A stretch of DNA of 64,000 nt from Takakia lepidozioides. Taxonomy: Eukaryota; Streptophyta; Takakiopsida; Takakiales; Takakiaceae. Shown one piece after another: positions 12,140-21,062 of this stretch. The stretch is taken from positions 17,484,001 to 17,548,000 of the forward strand of contig CM060732.1 of the NCBI GenBank assembly GCA_030704615.1, given 5' to 3'. Under the pieces are notes generated by a model. That model had not been told where the DNA came from, made no database searches, and saw only the letters and a list, made by a program, of their open reading frames with translations. Position numbers and translations under genes: made by a program. Positions within the stretch are counted from its first letter, which is position 1. Each line of letters opens with the position of its first letter.

Positions 12140-13990
12140 TGGACTGACCGCCCAGGTGGCGGTCGCATCTACGAGGTCTGCCCTGCGCGTGGAGTGAGGA
12201 ATGAGGGGGGGGGAGGATATAAGCTCCCAGTCATTCTCCCCGACCGCCACTCTGGCGGTCGCTGTAATGCTTATTTTTAAAAATGCAGCGACCGCCATTA
12301 CTAGCGGTCGTCTTTTTATTTAAATGGAGCGACCACGAAGGTGGCGGTGAGGGCTGTCCTGCGCGTGGAGTGAGGAATGAGGGGGGGGGGGGGGGATATA
12401 CATGGCGGTCGCTTTTATTTTAATTATTTTGGAAATGAAGCAACCGCCCTTACTGGCAGTCGCTTTTTTGTTCTTTGGAGGAAAATGGAGCGACCGCCAT
12501 TAGGGGCGGTCGCCGCTATTGTTGTTTTTTGTAAGTGGCGGTCGCTTTTATTTAAATTTGGTTGGAAATGGAGCGACCGCCATTTGTGGCGGTCGCTTCT
12601 ACGAAATCTGCCCTGCGCATGGAGCGAGGAGTGAGGCGGGGGGAGGGGGGCATATACGCTCCGACTCATTCTCCCCTCACTTCCATTACAGGCGGTCGCT
12701 TAAATTTTTTTTTTTGTTTTTATAAATGCAGCGACCGCCATTACTGGGGATCGCTGTAATTGTTCTATTTTAAAATGCAGCGACCGCCATTACTGGCGGT
12801 CGTTTTTTTTTTTTTTTTCGCGAAATGGAACGACCGCCATTTGTGGCGGTCCCTTTTTTTTTGTTTTTAAATGGAGCGACCGCCAAGGTGTCGGTCGCTC
12901 ACTTCCATTAGTGGCAGTTTTTGTTTTTACAAAATGCAGCGACCGCCATTTCTCGCGGTCGCTGTAATGGTTATTTAAAAAAATGCAGCGATCGCCATTA
13001 CTGGCGGTCGCTTTTATTTGGAAATGGGGCGACTGCCATTACTGGCGGTCGCCCTTTTTTTTTTAAATGGGGCGACCGCGAAGGTGGCGGTCGCTTCTAC
13101 GAGGTCTGTCCTGCGTGTGGAGCGAGGAATTTGGGGGGGGGGATATACATGGTGGTCGCTTTTATTTGATTTATTTTGGAAAAAAAACGACCGCCATTAC
13201 TAGCGGTCGCTTTTATTTTAATTATTTTGGAAATGAAGCGACCGCCGTTACTGGCGGTCGCTTTTTTGTTTTTTGGAGGAAAATCGAGAGACCGCCATTA
13301 GGGGCAGTCGCCGCTATTGTTGTTTTTTGTAATTGCAGCGACCATTAGTGGCGGTCGCTTTTATTTAAATTTGGTTGGAAATGGAGCGACCGCCATTTGT
13401 GGCGGTCGCTTTTATTTTAATTGTTTTGAAATTGAAAATGAAGTGACCGCTATTACTGACGGTCGTTTTTATTTAAAAAAAAATTGAAAATAAAGCGACC
13501 GTCATTACAGGTGGTCGTTTCTCTATATTTTGGAGGAAAATGGAGCGACCACCATTACAGGCGGTCGCCGCAATTGTTTTATCTTTAGTAAATCGAGCGA
13601 CCGCCACTACTGGCGGTCACTTTTATTAAAATTTTGTTGGAAATGGAGCAACCGCCATGACTAGCGGTCGCTTTCATTTTAATTGTTTAGAAAATGAAGC
13701 GACCGCCATTACTGGCGGTCGCTTCAATTGTTAATGTCTCCGTAAATATAGCAACCGCCTATGTTGGCGGTTGATTTATTTTATTTTCAAAAAATGGAGC
13801 GATCGCCAGTTCTTGCGGTCGTTTTTTTTTTTTTTCTTTTTTTTCTTTTTTTGTCCGGAAAATGGAGCAACTGCTAGTTCTGGCAGTCGCAGTTTTTTTA
13901 TTTATCCGGAAAATGGAGCGACCGCCAGTTCTGGCGGTCGCTTATTTTTTTATTTTTCGAAAAATGGAGCGACCGCCAAGTTGGCGGTCG
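12140..13990. repeat. Array of about 31 GC-rich palindromes, 50-bp period
   Basis: Each unit is an imperfect palindrome with arms AGCGACCGCC and GGCGGTCGCT around a 4-6 nt loop (usually ATTACT, ATTTGT, ATTAGG or AGTTCT). Units are separated by an AT-rich spacer such as TTTTATTTAAATTTTGGAAATGG. From about 13187 to 13967 the unit starts are almost all 49-52 bp apart. Several half-units and a recurring GC/poly-G cassette interrupt the left part. The ORFs reading GGR or ATA repeats across it are shadows. The right end abuts the hAT N-terminal half at 14040. Confidence 0.97.
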
Positions 13991-14040
13991 TTTCTAGAAG
14001 ATTCGCCCTGCACGTGGCCCGAGGAATGAAGGGGGGGGAT

Positions 14041-14693
14041 TCTGCGGCATTGTCTGTGCATATTTGCACGATTCTATCACTTCCGACCTGTTTGATGAAA
14101 TCCGTCAATAGTTGGCATTGATAATGTCCATCTTTCTTCTCGTCGCTAGTGTCGACCTATCCAAAGAATTGTTTCCCAGTTGGACATACGAGCATGACAT
14201 TGAACAACGGTATGTTTGTAACAGAACTCCAACCATCGGCACATATAGTGCTTCCATATTTTCTGATGCACTCGCCCGTCCTATCGTTGACCTTTTGGGT
14301 AAGCTTGTTCATGACGTCTTCTAGCAATCATGTGCGGAGATTGTGATAAGTCGGAGGCACGTACGTGGATTTGGACTCCGAGGTTGCTCTAACGGCAGAA
14401 AGAAATGTCGGAAGCCTTACCACATTAAATGATATGTTGGCCTCGAAAAAAAACTGCGCCCATTTTTTATCCAACTGTCTTTTCGCAGACAAGTTAAGAC
14501 CTTTCTGCATGGATGGCTGTCGTAATCCTCGACTCCGTTGAAGTGTAGGGGTACAAAGAGATAGTGCTCCGGCACAACCCACTTGTCCAAGGACACCCGA
14601 AGCCTCACAAGAGTCGCCTTGGGTACTAATCGGGGCATCCTGACGGGAAGATGAAGTGTTCTGCTCAGAGGTCATGTCCAAATCCAAAGACAT
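14041..14693 (-). pseudogene. hAT transposase, N-terminal half
   Basis: Minus-strand sequence from 14693 reads LDKKWAQFFFEANISFNVVR, then YVPPTYHNLRT, then after one in-frame stop (TAG) DVMNKLTQKVNDRTGECIRK, ICADGWSSVTNIPLFNVMLV, KKDGHYQCQLLTDFIKQVG and IVQICTDNAAE. This is the order of the DUF659 hAT core up to its second catalytic region. Coding homology stops at about 14041, where a poly-G cassette and the palindrome array begin. The peptide ends where the opposite-strand C-terminal half at 10.27 kb begins, so both probably come from one gene. A second in-frame stop lies near 14155. The start is uncertain; coding-like sequence before the conserved core is Ser-rich. Confidence 0.85.
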
Positions 14694-14829
14694 TGGAATA
14701 TTGCTTCCACACTGGGCTTGCCCATCGTCGCTTCAAAGTTCTAGCGCTTCTGAAATGATCACATGTTTGTTGATGGAAGCAGATATCGTAGGCCACATTG
14801 ATCTCGTACCCATCGGAGACTCCCATAGA

Positions 14830-14915
14830 CCACATGGAACGGTTCATGTGATACATTTTCACAAATGCGATGTGATACATTTGTGAAATGGTATCACATC
14901 AACCGTTTAATGTGG
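14830..14915. repeat. 86-bp hairpin
   Basis: CCACATGGAACGGTTCATGT and its continuation at 14830-14854 are nearly the reverse complement of 14891-14915, with a few mismatches. The middle holds two more copies of the ATGTGATACATTT motif. No coding role is seen. Confidence 0.7.
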
Positions 14916-14989
14916 CCAATGCACATCTTCCGCACCATGGCGGAAATGTTCGTCACTTGAAAGTACAAACATAAATAATCCGTGCAAAC

Positions 14990-15370
14990 AATCTCAAGAA
15001 TTATATGTACTGCAAGGTGTTTCATACTACCGATGTTCATGTAGCTGAATTATTTAGGAATCGTTTTGCTACTCCCATGCCAACAACATCAGGTCCACTG
15101 CAACTGCCATATTCCGAATTCCGTATCAGCCACCACGGACATGAAACCAGGAACTTCGCACAAAATCTCCAATCCATTCAATTTATGGTGGGTCATGACT
15201 GCAGCCTGCAAGCTGGCCAGGGTGGCTGATACGTCTGTTTGAATATGACAGTCTCAGATGACGTTGGCATGGGAATAGCAAAAAGAATACTACAGAATTC
15301 AGCTAGAGGAACAACAATAGCATGAAACACCTTACCATAAATATAATTGTTGACATTGGTTGTGACAGCT
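14990..15370. repeat. Inverted duplication, arms about 150 bp
   Basis: Plus-strand 14990-15150 (AAGGTGTTTCATACTA, GTAGCTGAATT, CTCCCATGCCAAC, GTATCAGCCACC) matches the reverse complement of 15210-15370, with a loop of about 60 bp. The arms are diverged but collinear throughout. Coding-like phrases are present (minus: KVFHAIVVPLAEF), from no family I recognise. Confidence 0.75.
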
Positions 15371-15394
15371 CTAATCAATAGAGAACTCGCACCA

Positions 15395-16010
15395 TCATTT
15401 GCGCTCCAGCAGCAGTACTGGTCCCCCGAATAAATAAAGTTCCGTTATAAATAATAAATTGCATACGCTCGAACCTCACAGATGTCATTTCAACAAAATC
15501 GGCCGTGTATTGTGGCACTGTTTGTAACTTTGAATGTTTCAATGTTTCTGACAGGGTACTGAGAAAATGATATATTGGCTCCATAGGAGTTAGACAACAA
15601 ACGTTCCATATCTCATTCAACTGTGCGACACTACCATGAGTGACATGGATCAAAAAGTAATAGGTGTACATGCGACCTCTGGACGTTCAAGTAGACCATT
15701 CGCTGGACCTAGTATCAAACGTTCGGAGGTCGCATGTGCACCTATTAATTTCCGATCCATGCCTCTCATGGTAGTGTCGCACAGTTGAATGAGATGTGAG
15801 TCGTTTGTTGTCTAACTCCTACGGAACTAATACATCATTTTCTCATTACCCTATCCGAAACCTTGGAACATTACAAATATAAACAGTGAGCCAGTACACA
15901 AACCATTTATGTTGCGATGACATGTGTCAGGGTCGAGCATATGCAATGCAATATTTACAATGGGACTTTATTTATTACATGCACGATCAAAATTGAGTTA
16001 TGTCTTCATA
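15395..16010. repeat. Inverted duplication, arms about 290 bp
   Basis: Minus-strand 15686-15395 and plus-strand 15717-16010 are collinear. Shared phrases include GGTAGTGTCGCACAGTTGAA, GTTTGTTGTCTAACTCCTA and CATTTTCTCA.TACCCT. The spacer at the centre is about 30 bp and is bordered by GCGACCTC and its complement. Together with the inverted duplication just to the left, the region folds as two adjacent large hairpins. The minus-strand arm is open for 98 codons (15671-15375) without a recognised domain. Confidence 0.85.
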
Positions 16011-16059
16011 AAAGAACCATTGTACACCGCCACAAATCTCATATCTACGAGACTATGGT

Positions 16060-17521
16060 CTACTCCGTCCTATATACGTCTTTCGGCTCAGGCCAATTGA
16101 ATGGCTTGCCCATGAACCGAAGTACTACATGGGCTAATGTGACTCTCTCATTCTTGTTGTTGTCGTACAACCTTTGTAGCATTGAATGTCAACAACCTCC
16201 CGTAAATTGGTCCTCGAACATACTTTGATCATAATGAACGTCGTCATTTATTCGTACCGCTATCTTCCCAACGGCAAAGGCCTCCGACGTCATGTCCTTG
16301 GGGGGGGGGGCGTGGCATTCGCATTGAAAACCGATGCAATATCTTTTTCCACCCACCATCTTTTCGCGAGTTCCAGGTCCAGCTTGTCTTGGTTTTCAAA
16401 CTGGTACGACGAGGCTTTGCGTATGCCCAATGGGGTGGCTAAGCCCCAATCACACACCCCAATCTTGATCTCATCGGTGCCATCTGAAAATGCAATAAGA
16501 TGTTGTCGGGGGACAAGTCGTTGTGCAGGACACCGTTCTTGTGGACAGCATCCATGATGCACACCAATGCCCATGCAAGTTTACTGCGCACTTTCCGGAA
16601 ACGAAGCAAGCGATCGCATTCCTGGAACTTTGCTTCCGTTCCCCTTTGTTCCAAAATCACCCTGTTGTCCAAATCGTTGCCTCATTTTCTGTTAAGCTTC
16701 ATCATGTCGCGTATTGTCCCCCCATTCCACCAGCGAGTGTAACCCTCTACCTCACGTGCATTCACAGCAAAATATGAGATAACACCCGGATGCTGGAACT
16801 TCACTGTCAAACACTCGTCGTTATGTTGTCTCAACGCCTTTTCTGGATTTTTGGACTTGGGTTTTTTTCCCGCTAGCTCCCAACGCTCCGGTATTCTAGA
16901 ATCGCCAACAATCCTACACTGACGGACCTTAGCATAACCTCCTTCTTTGTAAGGGCCAATCTTTACCACCTTCGCAATAGAGTTCAGGTAATAAAGACCA
17001 GTTGTGCCTCCCCCGCCCGATGACCCCGCCTTCCAAGGGACAATCCTAGTCCGGCGATGTGAATTCTGACTTGCCGAACAAGCCCAATACTCAACACGCC
17101 GCATTAACTCAGCTTCGGCAGAGGGTACTCGACCCTCGGTTGCTCTACCCTTCTATGTCTTCATTAGCTGCCTCAAATTCCACGTGGCGTCTTTTGCCCT
17201 GCTTTGGATCCACCGATTGAACTTCGGCTTGTCCTTGTCCGCCGTCCACTTAGCCCCCGCCAAAGCGTTTGTCATTTTCCTCTCCATATTTTGCTGAAAA
17301 ATCTGAAACCCCTCTCATCCATGCCTGACATAAGCACTCTCTAGCCTCATCATGTCCCTACCCTTGAAATAATCCACTAACACTTCTTTCACCCTATCCA
17401 AGGCATTCGATCTCGGGTAGTCTGGCTTGTTGACCTGGCTATCCCGCTCGTGGGCACGTTTTCTCTTCCTCCGACCCCCAAACGACCCCGCCCTAGAACT
17501 TGAATTCACAACCCCCAACAT
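16060..17521 (-). pseudogene. Decayed protein-kinase-like gene
   Basis: One minus-strand frame runs from 17521 to about 16480, interrupted by three stops (17315-17317, 17153-17155, 16682-16684). A frame change near 16480 and another at an 11-G run (16300-16310) lead to the end at 16060. Kinase landmarks occur in order: glycine-rich loop (KEGGYAKVRQC), Lys after WELAG, HPGVISYFAVN, catalytic loop VLHNDLSPDNILL (Asp and Asn kept, usual Arg replaced by Asn), CDWGL in place of DFG, and a C-lobe ending KPFNWPEPKDVY. Upstream is a basic region (GRRKRKRAHERD) and a segment with AKWTADKDKPKFNRWIQSRA. Phosphotransfer activity cannot be inferred from these altered loops. The locus sits between hAT remnants and palindrome arrays, so it may have been carried by a transposon. 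Confidence 0.75.
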
Positions 17522-18059
17522 TGTATAAACCTTTGCCCACTACAGGGTCCAAACCCTCAGAAAACGGCAATGAACGCGTGTGGATAGTGTCTTCGTAGTT
17601 TTCTGCAAAAAAACAGACCATCGGAGATCTGAAAACGGTAAATGGTGATACGATGATTGAACCGTGAACAAGTGTGTGGGATTGACCAATACAAAACCGA
17701 CAAAACCTCCCCCCCCCCCAAATAATCACCTTTGCACCTCTCGTTGGCAGTGCCAAGCAACCAGCCGCCCCCCCAAAAAAAATGGCATTATGCTTGAAAA
17801 GGCGCGACAGGCCAGTGACGCCTCGCCACGTGTCAGCGCGGCGCGACTGGCCAGTCGCACCTCACCATGCGCACCCACATGGGAGAGGTCAAGGGTACAA
17901 AACCACCTCCCCCCATCCCATTTGTTTCGTTTTTCCTGACGTGGCACCTCGTCACGTGGCTGGCCAGGCGCCGCTTCATGATTAAAAAATTAAAAACAAA
18001 ACGCCACACAGCGGGTCCCTGGATTTCTAAGAAAAAAAAAAACACGCGAACCCCGCATG

Positions 18060-18490
18060 GCGGTCGCTTAATTTGGCGATCAAAATATAAATAAGCGACC
18101 GCCGCTAAATGGCGGTCGCTTCATTTAAAAATATATGTTAAGTGAATAATAATAATATGATAAAGTGCGAGCGACCGCCAATCTGGACGGTCGCTTCATT
18201 TAAAACATAATAAACTGCCAATATAGGCGGTCGCTTATTTTAAAATATAATAAAATACAAGTGACCGCCAATATGGGCGGTCGCTTCATTTAAAAATAAA
18301 TAAATTACCGGTGACTGCCAATATGGGCGGTCGCTTCATTTATAAATAAATAAATTACCGTCGACCGCCAATATAGGCGGTCGCTTAATTTAACAAAATA
18401 TTAAATTACAAGCGACCGCCAATATGGGCGGTCGTTTTTATTTTTAAATAATAAATTACATGCAACCGCCAATATAGGCGGACATTTTTT
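18060..18490. repeat. Second palindrome array, about 8-9 units
   Basis: The same arms as the 12.1-14.0 kb array (GCGACCGCC / GGCGGTCGC) and the same period, with unit starts at about 18095, 18171, 18213, 18261, 18311, 18361, 18412 and 18462. Here nearly all loops are AATATG or AATATA, and the spacers are TTCATTTAAAA.TAATAAATTAC. The two arrays therefore expanded separately from a common unit. Confidence 0.95.
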
Positions 18491-18695
18491 TTTAAATTAA
18501 TAAATATTAATAATTGGCCACGTTTGTTTTACACCGTGGCTGCCATGTCATTACAAAGGGTAGAAGTAAATCGTAAAAGTCAAATGTAAGAAAAATTATA
18601 TGGATAAACGTCCGGATTCGACGTGACGTGACGCACGTCGAACATGACGGCCGACGTGTCAGCGCCACGTCACGTCAGGAATGATAACTAAAAAC

Positions 18696-19437
18696 CTGAC
18701 ACAGCCTAACACAGTCTGACGCAACCTCACACAGTCAGTCACAGCCCGACACAGCCAGTCACAGCTTGACACAGTCACAGCTCGACACAGCTTGGCACAG
18801 CCCATCACAACATACACATGAAACGGTTATCGTTGGCAGGGAACGACTATGTGGGAACGACATCTGCAGAGGAAACGTGCATTTTGTCTTGGATGACAGT
18901 TAGTTAGTTAGGCGGTTAGAACAGCTTGTAGATAGAATAGGCAAAGCAGCGACATGGAGGGGATCACTTCTTGGGAGGGCATTGCTTGGACATCACTTCT
19001 TGGGATAGCACGATCGTGGAACACAGGAATGGAGATTACGATGAGATGATGCTTGATTCAAGCAAGTTGTAGAGATGCACTGTAGAGCAGATTAGAGACA
19101 CCATGGCTTCGGCCTGATACTTGATAGATATTAATCTGATACATATTTCATACTCACACTGTGTAGAGAGACCTGAGTGAAGTTGTGGAATGAATGTTTG
19201 GATAGATGGAACATGGAAGATTGCAGAAGCAATCTGATACTTAATCATCGACAATAAGGTAACTTGCTAAGATGAATGCGAGAAGGAATACAAATAGGAA
19301 GCACCCCCATGATACACTAGTTGTAGGTCATGACTGATTGTTCTGAGCGGGCTGAGTGCTTAAAGATTTCCAACTCTTCTATCTTGGAGTTTCTACCTCA
19401 GATAGCTAAGGGATGGGTGAGTAAAAGCCGCTCGACA
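18696..19437 (+). mobile_element. LTR of Ty3-type family, 5'-truncated (copy A)
   Basis: Matches the full-length LTR at 53473-54396 from its 10-bp repeat tract onward. Shared phrases include GTTAGTTAGGCGGTTAGAA, GGAGTTTC.ACCTC.GATAG and the end GAGTAAAAGCCGCTCGACA. The first 120-220 bp of the LTR are missing. It is followed directly by a second truncated copy, with no internal region between them. Confidence 0.88.
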
Positions 19438-20125
19438 AGCCCGTCATAGCGTCACATAGGTCACAACTTGACACAGGGAGCAGTTATCACTGGCAGGGAA
19501 CATGAGTGCGGGAACGTCACCATCGTAGGGAATGGCAGTACTTACTACTGTCTTGGCTGACAATTAGTTAGTTAGGCGGTTAGAAGAGCTTGCAGATACA
19601 TTATGCAGAGTAGCTACATAGAGGGGATCACTTCTTGGATCACTTCTGGGGGAGCACTTATGGCATCAGGGAGAGAAGCACGATCTTGAGCACAGGGATG
19701 GAGAGCACGGTGGAGGAGGAGAGACGATCTGATGATGCTTGATACATGCAAGCTATAAAGATGTACTGTAGGGCAGAATAGAGACACCATGGCTTCGGCC
19801 TGATACATGATAGATATTAATCTGATTCCTATTCCATACTCACACTGTGTAGAGAGACCTGAGTAAAGCTGTGGAATGAATGCTTAAGTAGATGGAACAT
19901 GATAGATTGCAGAAGCAATCTGATACTTAAACTTAGGTAGTAAGGTACCTTACTAAACATGAATGCAAGAAGGAACCGATATAGGGAAGCACCCCCATGA
20001 TACACTAGTTGTAGGTCATGACTGATTGTTCTGAGCGGGATGAGTACTTAGAGATATCCAACTCTTCTATCTTGGAGTTTCCACCTCGGATAGCGAAGGG
20101 ATGGGTGAGTAAAAGCCGCTCAACA
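19438..20125 (+). mobile_element. LTR of Ty3-type family, 5'-truncated (copy B)
   Basis: A second tandem copy of the same LTR, starting inside the 10-bp repeat tract and ending AAAAGCCGCTCAACA at 20125. It is followed by the family primer-binding site and the first part of the internal region, so this is a 5' LTR. Confidence 0.88.
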
Positions 20126-20420
20126 TTTGGCGACCATACTGGGGAACTGAGTCAAGAGCAACCAGATGTGACAGACATCTGTTGGGATCATGGTGGATCC
20201 TTGTGAAACTAAGAAAGAAAGATTGTCTGGAAAACAATTCTTCCAAAGGTTCTTAGAATTGCCAGACAGTTGTAAGGAAAATATTCTCAAGAGAGTGCAT
20301 GATGCTGATTCAGAGTGGGGTCTGGAAAAAGGAGTGATAAAGATTTATCAAGTGGCCTGTAAAGGAAGAGCTAGTTGGTTGCCAACACTGGTGTATGTGA
20401 TAGCGTTGCTATCCATTACA
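20126..20420 (+). pseudogene. Primer-binding site and start of internal region
   Basis: TGGCGACCATACTGGGGAAC starts at 20128, just after the LTR, as a primer-binding site would. It resembles plant sites primed by tRNA-Asp (TGGCGCC...GGGG), but the tRNA is not certain. The following frame (PDSCKENILKRVHDADSEWG, VACKGRASWLPTLVYVIALL) matches the pre-gag ORF at 54.4-55.0 kb. Similarity ends abruptly at about 20420 after ATCCATT. Confidence 0.75.
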
Positions 20421-20786
20421 AGGGTACACTACCACGGGAGCAGTAGTGGGTAGTGTAGCAGCCGTGGGCCGTGAACCACGATATCACACGGCCACGGTAG
20501 CATAGGCTTTACTAATAGAAGAAGTAGTGAAGGGCCGTGGACCGTGTACCACTATGGCACACAAGTCATGACCACTATCACGAGCCACTTTTTGGCAAAC
20601 CCTTTAGGTTGCGTAGGCAGTTAGGCAACGGTCACTAACGACTACAGGCTGTAATGGCTCTTTCGAGCATAGTATAAAAGGGTTGCACGCAACTTAGAAG
20701 GTATTGGTGATCAGTGTGTATCCAGTGAACTCAGAGTGATTCGATGTGTACTTATGCTATGATGAGATGAACTTTGAAGTAAAGCC
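20421..20786 (+). other. Possible fragment of an unrelated LTR with TATA box
   Basis: A GC-rich stretch with repeated GGCCGTG and CACGG motifs, then AGTATAAAAGGGTTGCACGC near 20670, which looks like an LTR promoter. An integrase fragment follows, so this may be the end of another element, but no matching copy in the window confirms that. Confidence 0.35.
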
Positions 20787-21062
20787 ATGCTATTCATGGT
20801 GTGTGACAGGATGTGCGCTTCATTCAACGCCCCTACATCACAGCTGCATCCTTTACCCATCATAGGATTAGGCTACCAATGGAGTCTTGACTTTGCAGGA
20901 CCGTTATCACTGACAATGTGCCACCACAGATACGTGTTGGTGATGGTGGAGCACTTCTCCAAGTGGATTGAGTTGGTTCCATTGCCTGACAAGGCTAGTG
21001 AGGGGGCTGCGTATGCATTCTTCGATTGTGTGCTTAGCCGATTCGGTGCTCCCTTGAGATAG
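20787..21062 (+). pseudogene. Retrotransposon integrase fragment
   Basis: Ninety codons of an integrase catalytic core (rve): LGYQWSLDFAGPLSLT contains the first catalytic Asp, and RYVLVMVEHFSKWIELVPL is the usual following strand. It ends FDCVLSRFGAP near the second catalytic region. It is truncated at 21062, where a gag sequence begins on the opposite strand. Ty3-type origin is likely. Confidence 0.8.

Noticed and set aside
12140-13990. Reading the palindrome array as a CRISPR array
   Set aside because: The palindromes vary, the spacers are AT-rich and alike rather than unique, there are no cas genes, and the setting is a plant nucleus.
19330-20206. ORFs starting MTDCSERDEYLEIS (also at 54289)
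   Set aside because: They cross the LTR end and the primer-binding site; the LTR borders explain the sequence.
20907-21062. C-terminal extension of the minus-strand gag ORF
   Set aside because: It is the antisense of the plus-strand integrase fragment; the true junction is at about 21062.
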